This document shows positions 28,401 through 38,246 of a stretch of 64,000 bases of DNA, in pieces. How positions within the stretch are numbered: position 1 is the first letter of the stretch; every line of letters starts with the position of its first letter. The notes under the pieces were generated by a model. It ran no database searches. It saw only the letters and a program-made list of their open reading frames with translations, and was not told the origin of the DNA. This DNA is from Acinetobacter sp. Ac_5812. Its GTDB lineage: Bacteria; Pseudomonadota; Gammaproteobacteria; Pseudomonadales; Moraxellaceae. Where the stretch lies: assembly GCF_013072695.1 (NCBI RefSeq), contig NZ_LXUK01000001.1, positions 124,001 to 188,000 on the forward strand, written 5' to 3'. The position numbers and the translations under genes were made by a program.

Positions 28401-29907
28401 GCGTATCATCACCCATTGAACCGACTGCTTCTTGGCCGCTTTCTGCGATTGGACGTAACAATTGGTCGCGCTCTTCAAATGTCACCATAAACATTTTTTG
28501 AGCTGCTTTTAATGCATCACCCGTTAAACCTTGGTCAAGCAATTGCTCTTCAAGCTGTGGATTGGCTTGTAAACGAATCGCATGATCACGTAACCATTCA
28601 CGATATGGACGCATATTTTTAAGGTGATTGCTGACATCTTTAGTCTCAAGCACTTTGCCTGTTAAGGTATCAATCACCAAGATTTGACCAGGGCCGACAC
28701 GGCCTTTAGATACGACATCTTCTGGCTCATAACCCCATACACCAATCTCAGATGCAAGGGTAATGTAATCATTTTTGGTGATCACCCAACGCGCTGGACG
28801 TAGGCCATTACGGTCTAACATACAAATTGCATGACGACCATCTTGAATCACCAGACCTGCAGGACCATCCCAAGCTTCCATGTGCTTCGAGTTGAACTCA
28901 TAGAATGCACGTAAATCAGCATCTAAAGTCTCGACGTTTTGCCATGCTGGTGGAACCAACATACGGAGTGCACGGAACAGATCCATACCACCACCAACCA
29001 AGATTTCAAGCATGTTATCTAAGCTTGAAGAATCCGAGCCAGTACGGTTCACAATTGGATTTAACTCAGTTAAACCTGGTAGTAATGGGTTTTCAAATTT
29101 TGGTGTACGTGCCAAAGCCCAGTTACGGTTTGCGGTAATGGTATTAATTTCACCATTGTGTGCAAGGTAACGGAAAGGCTGGGCCAACGGCCAACGTGGT
29201 AAGGTATTGGTCGAGAAACGTTGGTGGAATACCACAATATGTGATTTTAAACGTTCATCCGCCAAGTCAGTATAGAAGTCAGCAATTGCCGCTGGCATCA
29301 TCAACCCTTTATAGGTGATAACAGTCGTTGCCAACGTCGTCACATAGAAAAGTGGATCATTTTGTAATTGTTGTTCTGCACGACGACGAGCCAAGAAGAG
29401 CTTACGGTTAAACTCAACTTCAGTTAAACCCATCGGGCAGTTCACTAGAATTTGTTCAAATGCAGGTAAGGATTGTAGTGCAATCTCACCCAAAGCATCA
29501 TTATTGGTAGGTACAACACGCCATGCTGCAACAGTTAAACCTTCAGCAGCAATTTCTTTATTCAAAATATTTTTGGCATTTTGCGCTAAAGCAGGATCGA
29601 TGTTTAGGAATACCGTACCAGCAGCAAAAATCTCAGTCAGATTACTACCTAATTTCTGTGCTTCTTCACGGAAAAATTGTTTCGGCATCGCCAATAACAA
29701 TCCGCAACCATCTCCTGTCTTACCATCCGCGGCAATACCACCACGGTGCGTCATGCAACTTAAACTGTGAATCGCAGTTTCGACCAGATGATGGCTTGAG
29801 TCACCCTTCATATGGGCAATCAGACCAAAACCACAGTTATCCTTAAACTCATCAGGCTGATATAAACCTTGAGCGGGAGCTACAGTATTAGGCGATGGCA
29901 TGTGCAT
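25423..29907 (-). CDS. gltB: Glutamate synthase (NADPH) large subunit
   Basis: This protein of about 1494 residues has an N-terminal class II glutamine amidotransferase whose catalytic Cys (about residue 25 in NCGFGLIAH) follows a short propeptide. The central and FMN-binding synthase domains carry [15 protein letters not shown] and [18 protein letters not shown]. The 3Fe-4S Cys cluster is [13 protein letters not shown], and the GxGxG beta-helix is C-terminal. I chose the ATG at 29907 because GAAGGG lies upstream; in-frame starts at 29928 and 29946 are possible. The 447-base upstream gap holds possible nitrogen-regulation signals. Confidence 0.96.
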   Translation of the reverse strand: MHMPSPNTVAPAQGLYQPDEFKDNCGFGLIAHMKGDSSHHLVETAIHSLSCMTHRGGIAADGKTGDGCGLLLAMPKQFFREEAQKLGSNLTEIFAAGTVFLNIDPALAQNAKNILNKEIAAEGLTVAAWRVVPTNNDALGEIALQSLPAFEQILVNCPMGLTEVEFNRKLFLARRRAEQQLQNDPLFYVTTLATTVITYKGLMMPAAIADFYTDLADERLKSHIVVFHQRFSTNTLPRWPLAQPFRYLAHNGEINTITANRNWALARTPKFENPLLPGLTELNPIVNRTGSDSSSLDNMLEILVGGGMDLFRALRMLVPPAWQNVETLDADLRAFYEFNSKHMEAWDGPAGLVIQDGRHAICMLDRNGLRPARWVITKNDYITLASEIGVWGYEPEDVVSKGRVGPGQILVIDTLTGKVLETKDVSNHLKNMRPYREWLRDHAIRLQANPQLEEQLLDQGLTGDALKAAQKMFMVTFEERDQLLRPIAESGQEAVGSMGDDTPMAVLSRQVRHVSDYFRQQFAQVTNPPIDPLRESIVMSLETCLGREQNVFEQGPEHADRIIISSPVLSNSKMQQLRDVEKEREGYGVVDIDLNYVEAEGLQAAIARICEESAQAVRDGKTLIVLTDKNFREGFLPANAALATGAVHHHLIKTGLRTDANILVETGFARDPHQFAVLLGFGATAVYPYLAYDVINDLVAKGELLGDPIQAQANFRKGMEKGLLKVLSKMGISTVASYRGGQLFEAVGLSSEVVDKCFLGVPSRIQGATFADLEKDQKKLATTAWQHRKPIDQGGLLKFVFGKEYHAFNPDVINSLHKAVRSGQYVDFKEYAELVNNRPVATIRDLFKLKTTNSIALDQVETIEDILPRFDSAGMSLGALSPEAHEAIAIAMNTIGGRSNSGEGGEDPARYGTIRNSKIKQIASGRFGVTPAYLTSAEVLQIKVAQGAKPGEGGQLPGGKVNGLIARLRYSVPGVTLISPPPHHDIYSIEDLSQLIFDLKQVNPQAMVSVKLVSEPGVGTIAAGVAKAYADFITISGYDGGTAASPLSSIHHAGSPWELGLSEAHQALRVNDLRGKVRVQTDGGLKTGLDVVKAAILGAESFGFGSTPMIALGCKYLRICHLNNCATGVATQQDHLRQEHYIGEPEMLINFFKFIAEETREWLAALGVASLKDLIGRVDLLEVLPGETDKHAHLDLSALLTSHPAAEGKAQYCQVQGNAPFDKGVLAEKMVAEMLPAIEAGAGGSFNFTVGNCDRSIGARISGEIARRYGNLGMENSPVVMNLVGTAGQSLGVWNAGGLHIKLEGDANDYVGKGMAGGRVSIFPPKGSPFQTQNTAIIGNTCLYGATGGKVFAAGTAGERFAVRNSGAFAVIEGAGDHCCEYMTGGVVTVLGKVGHNFGAGMTGGFAYVLDLDNDFVDYYNHELIDLNRISTEAMEDHKENLLRILDEHIQETGSAWAYKIRNEFDFYSRKFWLVKPKAANLQTLLKTTQADPQ

Positions 29908-30191
29908 AGCGTACCCTTCTTTCAACATGGCTCTTTCGAGCAACAAACAATCAATTCATTTTCTGCGATATTGCCGATTAACTCATACAAAGTTCAATGC
30001 TTCGCGAAAACATTTTTCATGGCGAATTTGCAATATACGTCTTTCCTTTACGAGATTGCACCCTATAAAGTGTTTTCAGTTATTACACCTTCACCTAGCT
30101 TTGTAAAGCACAAAAACTTTCCATTTCACCCAATTAATGAACTGTTTAGCACAAAACAGGGCAATGAGCAGACAAATTAGCACCACAAAAA

Positions 30192-30222
30192 AGCAAAAAA
30201 CATGCCATATATGCATGTTTTT
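30192..30222 (-). promoter_or_regulatory. Sigma-54-like motif within a hairpin upstream of gltB
   Basis: The minus strand reads TGGCATGTTTTTTGCT (30192-30207), with GG and GC at the exact RpoN spacing. The same bases overlap a 10-bp stem (AAAAACATGC, 30196-30205, with 30213-30222) followed on the minus strand by T runs, which looks like the terminator of the damX operon 130 bases upstream. One reading may exclude the other. The rest of 29908-30354 is A+T-rich and otherwise unremarkable. Confidence 0.4.
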
Positions 30223-30334
30223 ACTAAATCATTAAAAAAGTTAAAATAACATCAAGATAAGAAGAAGGATGCACTCATTTTTGCGCATAAAAATGCACCA
30301 AAAAACCACATGATGCTATAAAAAGAACCACTAA

Positions 30335-30351
30335 TGCACAATTATAGTGCA
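30335..30351. promoter_or_regulatory. NtrC-like binding site upstream of gltB
   Basis: TGCACAATTATAGTGCA is a perfect TGCAC-N7-GTGCA dyad, the half-sites and spacing of the enterobacterial NtrC operator, although the inner C/G positions are not met. It lies about 140 bases upstream of the sigma-54-like motif, a usual enhancer distance. Related TGCAC words occur nearby (for example 30273, 30293). Confidence 0.35.
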
Positions 30352-30354
30352 ATA

Positions 30355-31218
30355 TTAATTAAAAGGATCACTCACTTCACGCTTTGAAGCATCTGAATTT
30401 TCTTTTATTTTTTCAGCAGTTGCAGGTGGTTTTGGTGCAGATTGGGTCTGTTTTACATTGACTACATTACCCTGCGCATCACGCTGTGTAACTGTAGTCT
30501 TCACCGTCGATGGTTCTGTGCTACGTACAGCCGTTGTACTCTGAGATGCACCGCTTCCCATCAGTAAACTCTCATCTACTCTAGGTAATGCCGCTGGTCT
30601 TAACTGAACTGCATAAAGTTGATTGGTTGCTGACTTCATTTCGTCAGCACCTAGATCATTCACTAAGGCTGTATAACTTGAGAATTGATGCGCCGTTGGC
30701 TGAACAGATTCAGGTAGTGCTAGATTTAATTGTGCAAATTGGCGACTTGCATCTTCAGCATTCGTAAATACACCATAGCCGAGAACATATTGCTCAACCT
30801 GATCTTCACCACTCAAACGGAAATATATAAATTTTCTGCGATCTTCGCGGTTCAGTAGAAAATTTTTGACAATCGCTTCATCTGAACTACGGAAAATTTC
30901 CATGGTCCATCGCTGCTGATTTTCTTTGATAAATTTAGTGCCACGAAATTCTGGTGCATGATCATTGGAAACCACGACACGTGTGGTTAAATCCAAAGGC
31001 TTAACTTCATCCGAAAGAGCGCCTAAATGCGCTGTCGCAGCAACCTTTTCTGGCTGAATTTGGACTTGGGTTTCGGTTTGGGATGGCTGCTGTTCTTTGA
31101 CCAACACTTGACTATCGGTAATACCCCAAAATATCAATGCAGCTATTAAACAAGCTATGGCAAAAACCAGCCAGCTATATTGTTGAATATTTTGCCAAAT
31201 TGATCGTGATACAGCCAT
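30355..31218 (-). CDS. DamX-like SPOR-type cell-envelope protein
   Basis: This 287-residue protein has one N-terminal membrane segment (WLVFAIACLIAALIFWGI), a low-complexity Gln/Glu linker, and a domain at about 100-180 (WTMEIFRSSDEAIVKNFL, YFRLSGEDQVEQYVLGYGVF, NAEDASRQFAQL) that resembles a SPOR peptidoglycan-binding fold. The C-terminal tail is disordered and Ser/Thr/Lys-rich. Its place after aroK-aroB matches damX of other gammaproteobacteria, a divisome protein. Sequence resemblance is weak, so the name rests largely on context. GGGAA precedes the ATG. Confidence 0.65.
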   Translation of the reverse strand: MAVSRSIWQNIQQYSWLVFAIACLIAALIFWGITDSQVLVKEQQPSQTETQVQIQPEKVAATAHLGALSDEVKPLDLTTRVVVSNDHAPEFRGTKFIKENQQRWTMEIFRSSDEAIVKNFLLNREDRRKFIYFRLSGEDQVEQYVLGYGVFTNAEDASRQFAQLNLALPESVQPTAHQFSSYTALVNDLGADEMKSATNQLYAVQLRPAALPRVDESLLMGSGASQSTTAVRSTEPSTVKTTVTQRDAQGNVVNVKQTQSAPKPPATAEKIKENSDASKREVSDPFN

Positions 31219-31237
31219 GCTTTTCCCAAATGATTAA

Positions 31238-32320
31238 TTATGCAGATTGATTTGCAAGAATAGATTGTTTCATCAGCTCAACATCAAAATCTTTGGTAAT
31301 CACCGCTTGCCCTAATTTCTTCAATAAAACCAAGCGCAATTGACCATTTAAGACTTTTTTATCGTGCGACATATAAGCCAAGAATTCATCTAATGGAATT
31401 TTCGGACATGATATCGGTAAATTAGCACGTTGAATGATATTTTTTGTACGTTGCAGATCTTCCGCAGAGATCCAACCTAAACGTTGCGACAAATCTGCAG
31501 CCATGATCATGCCGGTTGCTACCGCCTCACCATGTAACCATGTGCCATAACCTAGATAGGATTCAATTGCATGACCAAAAGTATGCCCAAGATTGAGCAA
31601 CGCACGCTCGCCCTGTTCTTTTTCATCATTGGCCACGATACGTGCTTTATGCGCACATGAACGAAAAACTGCTTCAGCCAATAAATTTGCATCACGCCCA
31701 ACTAAGGCATCTATGTTTTGCTCTAACCAAACAAGGAAATCGACATCACCCAATAAGGCATATTTAATCACTTCAGCCAAACCCGCAGAGAGTTCACGGT
31801 CAGGTAAGGTATCTAGTTGCGCCATATCTGCAAGCACTACTTGTGGTTGCTGGAAAGCACCCAACATATTTTTACCTAAAGGATGGTTAATTCCCGTCTT
31901 ACCCCCAACACTAGAATCCACTTGTGATAATAACGTGGTAGGCACCTGCACAAAATTCACACCGCGTTGGAAGCAAGCCGATGCAAAACCCGCCATATCC
32001 CCAATCACACCACCACCTAAGGCTAATACCGTACAATCACGGTTAAATCCTGCTTCGAGCAGGGCATCAAAAATGAAGTTTAGATGCTGGATATCTTTAT
32101 ATTTTTCACCATCGGGCAAAATGCATTGCGCCACTTGTTTATCCAACTGAGTTAACGCATTCACATAATGTTCGAGATATAACGGTGCAACAGTGGTATT
32201 GGACACTAACATCACTTGTCGGCCGTGTAGATACGGTTCGAGTAAGCTTTTAGGGTCTAAATGACTGCCAATAAAGATTGGATAACGACGATCACCTAAC
32301 TCAACATGTAACGTTTGCAT
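31238..32320 (-). CDS. aroB: 3-dehydroquinate synthase
   Basis: This 360-residue enzyme makes 3-dehydroquinate from DAHP in the shikimate pathway, using NAD and a divalent metal. Conserved segments are [70 protein letters not shown] and the metal-ligand stretch [12 protein letters not shown] with [10 protein letters not shown]. Length equals the family norm. It is 20 bases after aroK and 19 before damX in the pilMNOPQ-aroKB operon. Confidence 0.97.
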   Translation of the reverse strand: MQTLHVELGDRRYPIFIGSHLDPKSLLEPYLHGRQVMLVSNTTVAPLYLEHYVNALTQLDKQVAQCILPDGEKYKDIQHLNFIFDALLEAGFNRDCTVLALGGGVIGDMAGFASACFQRGVNFVQVPTTLLSQVDSSVGGKTGINHPLGKNMLGAFQQPQVVLADMAQLDTLPDRELSAGLAEVIKYALLGDVDFLVWLEQNIDALVGRDANLLAEAVFRSCAHKARIVANDEKEQGERALLNLGHTFGHAIESYLGYGTWLHGEAVATGMIMAADLSQRLGWISAEDLQRTKNIIQRANLPISCPKIPLDEFLAYMSHDKKVLNGQLRLVLLKKLGQAVITKDFDVELMKQSILANQSA

Positions 32321-32340
32321 AAACTTAAACCAACCAGAGA

Positions 32341-32901
32341 CTACTTAACTTGTTTAGATAAAATAACGTGCAAAATACGTTGTGCTAAATCCCGTGCTGC
32401 ACCTTGATTTGTTTCAATTATATAATGTGCGACCTCACGATATAAAGGATCGCGAATCGTCAATAGATCACGTAATTTTTGCTCTGGGTTTTCGACTTGT
32501 AATAATGGGCGATTTTTATCGCGATAGGTTCGCTGTAGCTGTAGCTCTACAGGAGTATAAAGATAAACAACGATACCGCGTTGTTTTAAAAATTCACGAT
32601 TCTTCGCTTGAGTAACAACTCCTCCACCGGTCGCCAACACCAATAAGGAACGAGAAGTGAGATCATTTAAAACATTGGTTTCACGCAAACGAAATCCAGC
32701 TTCCCCTTCTTTTTCAAAAATCCATGGAATGGTCGCGCCTGTTTTACGTTCGATCTCATGATCACTATCAATAAAATCTCGGCCTAACAATTCTGCTAAA
32801 TGTCGGCCAACTGTTGTTTTCCCTGCCCCCATCGGCCCTACCAAATAAACATTTGGTAGGGTTTCAAACGCTTTGCTTGGCAACGCGCCACCTATATTCA
32901 T
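32341..32901 (-). CDS. aroK: Shikimate kinase
   Basis: This 186-residue kinase phosphorylates shikimate at the 3-hydroxyl. The P-loop is [11 protein letters not shown], the shikimate-binding part [13 protein letters not shown] and GFRLRE, then [10 protein letters not shown] and the lid RDKNRPLL. The ATG at 32901 has no clear ribosome site. A TTG at 32883 has AGGTGG upstream and would give a start close to PSKAFETLP of relatives, so the true start may be there. It lies directly downstream of pilQ. Confidence 0.95.
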   Translation of the reverse strand: MNIGGALPSKAFETLPNVYLVGPMGAGKTTVGRHLAELLGRDFIDSDHEIERKTGATIPWIFEKEGEAGFRLRETNVLNDLTSRSLLVLATGGGVVTQAKNREFLKQRGIVVYLYTPVELQLQRTYRDKNRPLLQVENPEQKLRDLLTIRDPLYREVAHYIIETNQGAARDLAQRILHVILSKQVK

Positions 32902-32920
32902 TGCAATTATTGAAAATATA

Positions 32921-35095
32921 TTAATGATTTCTGGTCAAAGTGTCATTAACAATTCTCGGCGTCACAAAAATAAGCAGTTCACGTTTATTATCTGTTTTGC
33001 GCTCTCTACGGAATAATTTACCTAAATAAGGAATATCCCCCAAGAAAGGTACCTTTGTCTGTGAATTAATATTCTCTTGTTCGAAAATACCACCAAGCAC
33101 GACTGTTTCACCATTATCGACCAGTACATTGGTATCAATTGAATTTTTATTAATTGTCAATTGTCCTGTTGGTGTTGGGTTACTTGGTGAATCCTTAGTA
33201 ATATTCAACTTCATCATAACTTTACCCTCAGGCGTAATACTTGGGGTAACATCTAGACTTAAGGTTGCATCAATAAACTCAGTTTTCGGCACTGCATTCG
33301 CGCCTCCCCCCGAAGAAGATGCGTATGGAATTTTAGTCCCCGATTCAATTTTTGCAGGCTGTTTGTCCGCAGTCATGACTTTTGGCGTTGAAATTACTTC
33401 ACCATAACCATCTGCTTGAACAGCCGATAGCTCTAGATCCAGCATAAAGTCAGACAAACTAATCAAACCAAAAGCAATACGGCTTGCCCCAGGCGTCACT
33501 GCACCTAAATCCACATTGAGATTATCTGGGCGCTCAATCTCATATTTCCAGCCGCCAGTCTCACTATTCTTTTTCGGATCTCGTAAATTCCAGAGTGTTT
33601 TATCACTACCACCGACTAACAGGTCATTATTATTAGTAATCCCCTGTGACAATATCCCCCATTTCACCCCCATTTCTCGGGTAAAATCGGTACTGGCACT
33701 AACAATACGTGCTTCAATCATGACTTGTTTTACTGATACATCAAGTAAATCCACCATTTTACGAATCTGGTCAATTTTCTGGGAAGTGTCATTTACGATT
33801 AAGGTATTGGTTCGAGGGTCAACCGAAACGGTACCACGAGGACTTAACAACCCTCCAGACAATGTATCATTTCCGCTTAAACCTGAACTATTATTACCAT
33901 TATTATTTTTTCCTTGAGTTATTAGTTTTTCAATTTCAGCTGCTTTCGCATAGCTTAATGTAATGTACTCTGTTTGTAGAGGAGCTAATTTTACACTCTG
34001 CGCCATCGCTTTGGCTTCTTCTTCTTCGGCTTTAATTAGTTCAGAAACAGGTGCAATCCAGATCACATTACCATTGCGACGCTTATCCAGACTTTTTGTT
34101 TTTAGCACAATATCAAGTGCTTGATCCCAAGGCACATCTTTAAGACGTAAGGTGATATTACCTTGGACTGTATCAGCTGCCACCATATTAATGCCAGTGA
34201 AATCCGCCAACAACTGCAATACACGGCGCACTTCAATATCTTGAAAATCTAAAGAGATTTTATTCCCAGTATAGGTTTGTGTCTTGGCTTTGGTTGGAGA
34301 GTTATCTATAGGACGTTTCAGACTAATCGTGAGCTTATTCTCTGCCTGATACGCCATATATTCATAGCTACCCGCAGATTGAATGGTAATCACACCATTG
34401 CCTTTATCATTATAGGCATCAATACTGGCAACTGGCGTTGCGAAATCATTGGTATTTAAACGGCGAGCTAAATGTGTCGGAATTTTATTCCCTGCTGTAC
34501 GCACGACAATTTTACTACCTTGTTGTTGCACATCCACAGGGGTGTTATTACCCAGCAAATCAATCACAACCAAGCCTTCACCTTGGTTGCCTCTTTGGAA
34601 ACCAATATTGGAAACGCCTTGCTGTACCTGACGTGCAGCGGCAGCAGGTGTATTTATCGCAGCAGGTTTGGCTGAGTTAATTTTAAGAACAAAGGTATTG
34701 CCTTCAACTCGCGTGGTAAATGCACCCGCATCTTTTAGATTCACAATCACACGTGAGCGCTGATCATCCGATGCAACCTCAATCGAACTCGCTTCAGCAG
34801 TTGATACTGGAATCGAGTTTTGCTTTAGACCCTGTTGTGACTTATCAAAGTCCAAAATCAAACGAGCAGGTTGTTCAAGTTGATAAGCTTGTGGTTGTGG
34901 TGGGAGGCCATTAAACATCACACGAATTTCCGTGCCCTGATCACCCAAACTTATTGGTATAATATTGGTCATACTCACTTGCGCTGATGCCACTTGCATC
35001 ACCGCAATCGCAATCGCACCCATAGAAAATTGACGGAATGCATGATTCATGGTCTTCGCTTCCCCAAATAAAGAATTTTTAAACTGTTTTTTCAT
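32921..35095 (-). CDS. pilQ: Type IV pilus secretin PilQ
   Basis: This 724-residue outer-membrane secretin passes the pilus and, in Acinetobacter, takes in DNA. An N-terminal signal (FRQFSMGAIAIAVMQVASAQ) precedes AMIN domains (about 60-290). An STN-type domain follows with ISLDFQDIEVRRVLQLLADFTGIN, then an N1 domain and the secretin barrel, including ETVVLGGIFEQ and VPFLGDIPYLGKLFRRE near the C-terminus. I chose the ATG at 35095 (AAGGGA upstream); another ATG at 35050 also has GGGGAAG and would start at the signal peptide itself. It overlaps no neighbour and follows pilP by 16 bases. Confidence 0.95.
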   Translation of the reverse strand: MKKQFKNSLFGEAKTMNHAFRQFSMGAIAIAVMQVASAQVSMTNIIPISLGDQGTEIRVMFNGLPPQPQAYQLEQPARLILDFDKSQQGLKQNSIPVSTAEASSIEVASDDQRSRVIVNLKDAGAFTTRVEGNTFVLKINSAKPAAINTPAAAARQVQQGVSNIGFQRGNQGEGLVVIDLLGNNTPVDVQQQGSKIVVRTAGNKIPTHLARRLNTNDFATPVASIDAYNDKGNGVITIQSAGSYEYMAYQAENKLTISLKRPIDNSPTKAKTQTYTGNKISLDFQDIEVRRVLQLLADFTGINMVAADTVQGNITLRLKDVPWDQALDIVLKTKSLDKRRNGNVIWIAPVSELIKAEEEEAKAMAQSVKLAPLQTEYITLSYAKAAEIEKLITQGKNNNGNNSSGLSGNDTLSGGLLSPRGTVSVDPRTNTLIVNDTSQKIDQIRKMVDLLDVSVKQVMIEARIVSASTDFTREMGVKWGILSQGITNNNDLLVGGSDKTLWNLRDPKKNSETGGWKYEIERPDNLNVDLGAVTPGASRIAFGLISLSDFMLDLELSAVQADGYGEVISTPKVMTADKQPAKIESGTKIPYASSSGGGANAVPKTEFIDATLSLDVTPSITPEGKVMMKLNITKDSPSNPTPTGQLTINKNSIDTNVLVDNGETVVLGGIFEQENINSQTKVPFLGDIPYLGKLFRRERKTDNKRELLIFVTPRIVNDTLTRNH

Positions 35096-35111
35096 TTTTA
35101 TTCCCTTAATC

Positions 35112-35639
35112 TTACGGTGCTGGTCCAATTAAAACGAGTGTACGTGGTCTCTCGACATAGCCTTCTCGACCGTCAGGTACAATCTCCACCAAATCGATTT
35201 GGGTTGGGCTAATTTTAATAATACGCCCTTGATTCATCCCCAAATAACTTCCGACTTGCACACGTTCAATTTGACCATCTGGTGTCTGAATCAAGGCAAT
35301 AGTATTGCTGGTTTTACCCCGCATACTCCCCTTCATATTCAACGATTCCAGCGCATAACTCTCTAAAGGCTGTGGCTGGCGATTAAAATTCGGATAAACC
35401 CGTTTACCCGCCATAATCTTCAATTCAGCAGCCAATGAGCTTGGCATAAATGGGCTTTTAAGCTGATGAGCTGAATAGTTAAACAATGGTACAGGGGTAA
35501 AAATTGGTGCAGGTTCAATTGGCAAAGGTGGTTGATTACGAATATCCGCCATCTTCTGATTCACCGCATCAATACGCGAATCACATCCCACTAAACTCGC
35601 CCCAATTAATAAACACAGTAATAATTTATAATTATTCAC
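35112..35639 (-). CDS. pilP: Pilus assembly lipoprotein PilP
   Basis: This 175-residue protein has a lipoprotein signal with lipobox LVGC, a Pro-rich linker and the HR-domain (ESLNMKGSMRGKTSNTIALI, VQVGSYLGMNQGRIIKISPTQIDLVEIV) that binds PilQ. It connects the inner-membrane PilNO complex with the secretin. The start is GTG at 35639 with AGGAGG upstream. It sits two bases after pilO. Confidence 0.94.
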   Translation of the reverse strand: MNNYKLLLCLLIGASLVGCDSRIDAVNQKMADIRNQPPLPIEPAPIFTPVPLFNYSAHQLKSPFMPSSLAAELKIMAGKRVYPNFNRQPQPLESYALESLNMKGSMRGKTSNTIALIQTPDGQIERVQVGSYLGMNQGRIIKISPTQIDLVEIVPDGREGYVERPRTLVLIGPAP

Positions 35640-35641
35640 GA

Positions 35642-36379
35642 CTATTTCCCTCCTTGTGCAGGTGGAGTAGTTGCTGTTTTAGCTTTACCAACAGTATTCT
35701 TTGTTTGCTCATCCGCTCCAACATAACGATATGTTTTTGCTTTAACGGTATAATTGACAACAGGAATGTCAGATTTTTTCTGTGTATTTTCTTTTGCTTC
35801 TACCGTAAAATCATGCAAGGTCACGATACGCGGCAAAGCGGCAATGCCTGTCACAAAAGCACCAAAAGCATGATAATCACCTGTGGCATCAATACTGATT
35901 GGCTGTTCAATAAAGAATTCTTGCTTAACTTCACTCTCAAGACGAATATTTTTAAATTTCAGCCCTGAATTCACACCAGTTAAGTTAATATCCTCAACCA
36001 AGCTTGGAATTTCCGTCTCTTTAGGCAGTTGCTCTAACTGTTGGTTAAAGTTAGCTTCCATTTCTTGCAATTGCGCTTGATATTGTTGCAAATTACGTAA
36101 TTTTGAATCTTTTTCTTTAAACTCATTGAGCAAACTTTGTTCTTGAGCTTCGGCGTTTGAAATCGATTCAAGCTGAGACTTAATCACCACAAAATAACCC
36201 AATGCTGCAACCGCCAAGAAAACAAAAATCCAGCAGGTAATTTTGACCGATAATGGCCAACTGCCATAGTTATTCATATCCAGCGTATTAAATTGCTGGA
36301 AGAATTGGTCTACCGTCATTTTCTTTTTCTTCACAGCAACGGTGTCTTGATTTAAATCATCCGATTTATCTAACTTCAT
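35642..36379 (-). CDS. pilO: Pilus alignment protein PilO
   Basis: This 245-residue inner-membrane protein has one transmembrane segment at about 48-67 (ITCWIFVFLAVAALGYFVVI) and a coiled coil (about 70-125). A ferredoxin-like periplasmic domain follows, and the tail is Lys/Thr-rich. PilO pairs with PilN and contacts PilP. Its start overlaps the pilN stop by four bases, so translation is coupled. Confidence 0.94.
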   Translation of the reverse strand: MKLDKSDDLNQDTVAVKKKKMTVDQFFQQFNTLDMNNYGSWPLSVKITCWIFVFLAVAALGYFVVIKSQLESISNAEAQEQSLLNEFKEKDSKLRNLQQYQAQLQEMEANFNQQLEQLPKETEIPSLVEDINLTGVNSGLKFKNIRLESEVKQEFFIEQPISIDATGDYHAFGAFVTGIAALPRIVTLHDFTVEAKENTQKKSDIPVVNYTVKAKTYRYVGADEQTKNTVGKAKTATTPPAQGGK

Positions 36380-37026
36380 TTTGTCACCCCTACTGCCCCT
36401 GATGCTGCAACGTCTGACGTTGGCGCCGCCTCAGCAGTTGTCCCGATTTCACCTAAATCTACAGTGACAACAAAGCTTCCATAATTTTCCTCAACACGAG
36501 GCACCAAAGAACTTGCTGTTTTGTCTTTATTTTTGTTTTCATCCACGGCAAGGAAGGAATTCATAAAGGCATTGCGATACCAAGGAGAAGCTTCTAGATT
36601 ACGTAGAAGTTCAGCCACCGTATTTGGACTTTCAGCTTTTCCTTCAATCGTGAATTTATCCCCTGTACGACTAAACTTGGTTAAATACATGGTTGGAGGA
36701 GTCACTCGTACCAATTCATCGACCAAACGTACAGTCACAGGACGTTGCCCTTGTAAACCTTGAATCAGTTTCATGCGTTCAATAATCGCATTACGTCGTT
36801 CTTGTAGGCCATCCAATGCTTTTAATTGGGTATCTAAATTCTGGTTGGTACTCACAATCAGTTGGTTGGCTTGTTCTTGATCATTTAGTTTATGATCAAA
36901 ATATATCCACCCCGAAAAAACGGATGCAACCCCTAATGCAGCAACCCCAACACAAAATGCGACAAACTGTTTCTTTCTTTGTTCTCTTAGCTCATCACGC
37001 CAAGGGAGTAAGTTAATCTTTGCCAT
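36376..37026 (-). CDS. pilN: Pilus alignment protein PilN
   Basis: This 216-residue protein begins MAKINLLPWRDELREQRKKQF, the conserved cytoplasmic INLLPWR motif that binds PilM. One membrane segment follows (about 25-45), then a coiled coil and a periplasmic ferredoxin-like domain (about 90-170). The C-terminus is Ala/Thr-rich. It overlaps pilM by one base and pilO by four. Confidence 0.95.
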   Translation of the reverse strand: MAKINLLPWRDELREQRKKQFVAFCVGVAALGVASVFSGWIYFDHKLNDQEQANQLIVSTNQNLDTQLKALDGLQERRNAIIERMKLIQGLQGQRPVTVRLVDELVRVTPPTMYLTKFSRTGDKFTIEGKAESPNTVAELLRNLEASPWYRNAFMNSFLAVDENKNKDKTASSLVPRVEENYGSFVVTVDLGEIGTTAEAAPTSDVAASGAVGVTK

Positions 37027-38084
37027 TAATCAAAACTCCTCAATGCCAAACCACATGCAACCATCAACGAGGAAGCATCGTTTTCAATTTTTTTAATATC
37101 AATTTGGGGAGAAAAACCCATTTGTAGAAATGGGTTGGCAATGGTGACACGATAACCGAGTTTTTGTTGTAATAGCTTAGCTAGACCTGGAATATTGGCA
37201 TTCCCACCAGCCAATAAAATATGATCAATTTCATTGAATTGAGAAGATGAAAAGAAAAATTGGAGTGAACGCGCAGCTTGTTGTACGACAGCGTCCAAGA
37301 AAGGTTCTAGGACTTCAGTATCATAATCATCGGGCAAGGTTCTTTCTTTTTTAGCACGACCAGCTTCTTCAAAAGACAGTCCATAGCGACTCTGAACATC
37401 TTGGGTCAATTGGCGACCACCAAACACTTGCTCACGTGTATAGATGATCTTGCCTTTTTGCATAACAGATAAGGTCGTCATGGTATGACCAATATCCAAA
37501 ATCCCCACCGTATTTGCGCCCATTGGTAGCGTATCTGCAAACACACTGAACGCACGCTCCATCGCATAGCTTTCAACTTCTGCAATTTTTGCAGTTAAAC
37601 CCGCCAGCTCAAGCACTTCTACACGCGTGTCTACATTCTCGGTGCGCGTTGCAACCAAGAGCACATTTACCCGGTTTGGATTGGCCAAACGATCAGGTAA
37701 AACTTCAAAATCTAGGCTCACTTCATCTAATGGGAACGGAATGTATTGCTCAGCATCCATACGAATTTGAACTTCTCGTTCTTCATCCGTCATGTCAGCA
37801 TCCATCTCGATGATCTTATTAATGACCATCGATGTCGGTACTGCAATCGCAACATTCATAGTGTGAGGATTTGCAAGGTTGACCACTCTCTCAAGCGCAT
37901 CCCCTACCGCCTCTGGATTCAGTATGCTTTTTTCAACCACGCTGCTTTCAGGCAATGGCATCACAGCATAACTTTCAACCCAATATCTACCGTTCTTTAC
38001 AGAGAGCTCCAATAATTTAACAGTTGTCGAACTAATATCGACACCCGTTAACCCCTTATTTGGTTTACGATATAACCTGAGCAC
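37026..38084 (-). CDS. pilM: Pilus assembly ATPase-like protein PilM
   Basis: This 352-residue actin-like cytoplasmic protein has the FtsA/PilM nucleotide fold: GVDISSTTVKLLELS at the start, GILDIGHTMTTLSVM mid-protein and HILLAGGNANIPGLAKLL near the end. PilM docks on the PilN N-terminus and links the alignment complex to the motor side. It is the first gene of pilMNOPQ-aroKB-damX; the promoter must lie in the 162-base gap shared with divergent ponA. Confidence 0.96.
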   Translation of the reverse strand: MLRLYRKPNKGLTGVDISSTTVKLLELSVKNGRYWVESYAVMPLPESSVVEKSILNPEAVGDALERVVNLANPHTMNVAIAVPTSMVINKIIEMDADMTDEEREVQIRMDAEQYIPFPLDEVSLDFEVLPDRLANPNRVNVLLVATRTENVDTRVEVLELAGLTAKIAEVESYAMERAFSVFADTLPMGANTVGILDIGHTMTTLSVMQKGKIIYTREQVFGGRQLTQDVQSRYGLSFEEAGRAKKERTLPDDYDTEVLEPFLDAVVQQAARSLQFFFSSSQFNEIDHILLAGGNANIPGLAKLLQQKLGYRVTIANPFLQMGFSPQIDIKKIENDASSLMVACGLALRSFD

Positions 38085-38246
38085 AGTACTTTCCTATTTA
38101 TTTTTTTATCCCCAAAAATACAACACACTAATTTGTTTTGGTCTTTAATTGATACGGATACAATAACTCATCTAACAATCCGCATGTCTAAAGGATATAC
38201 TGACCACAATTAGTTTGCCATTCGCTCTTATTAAAACTTACTTATT

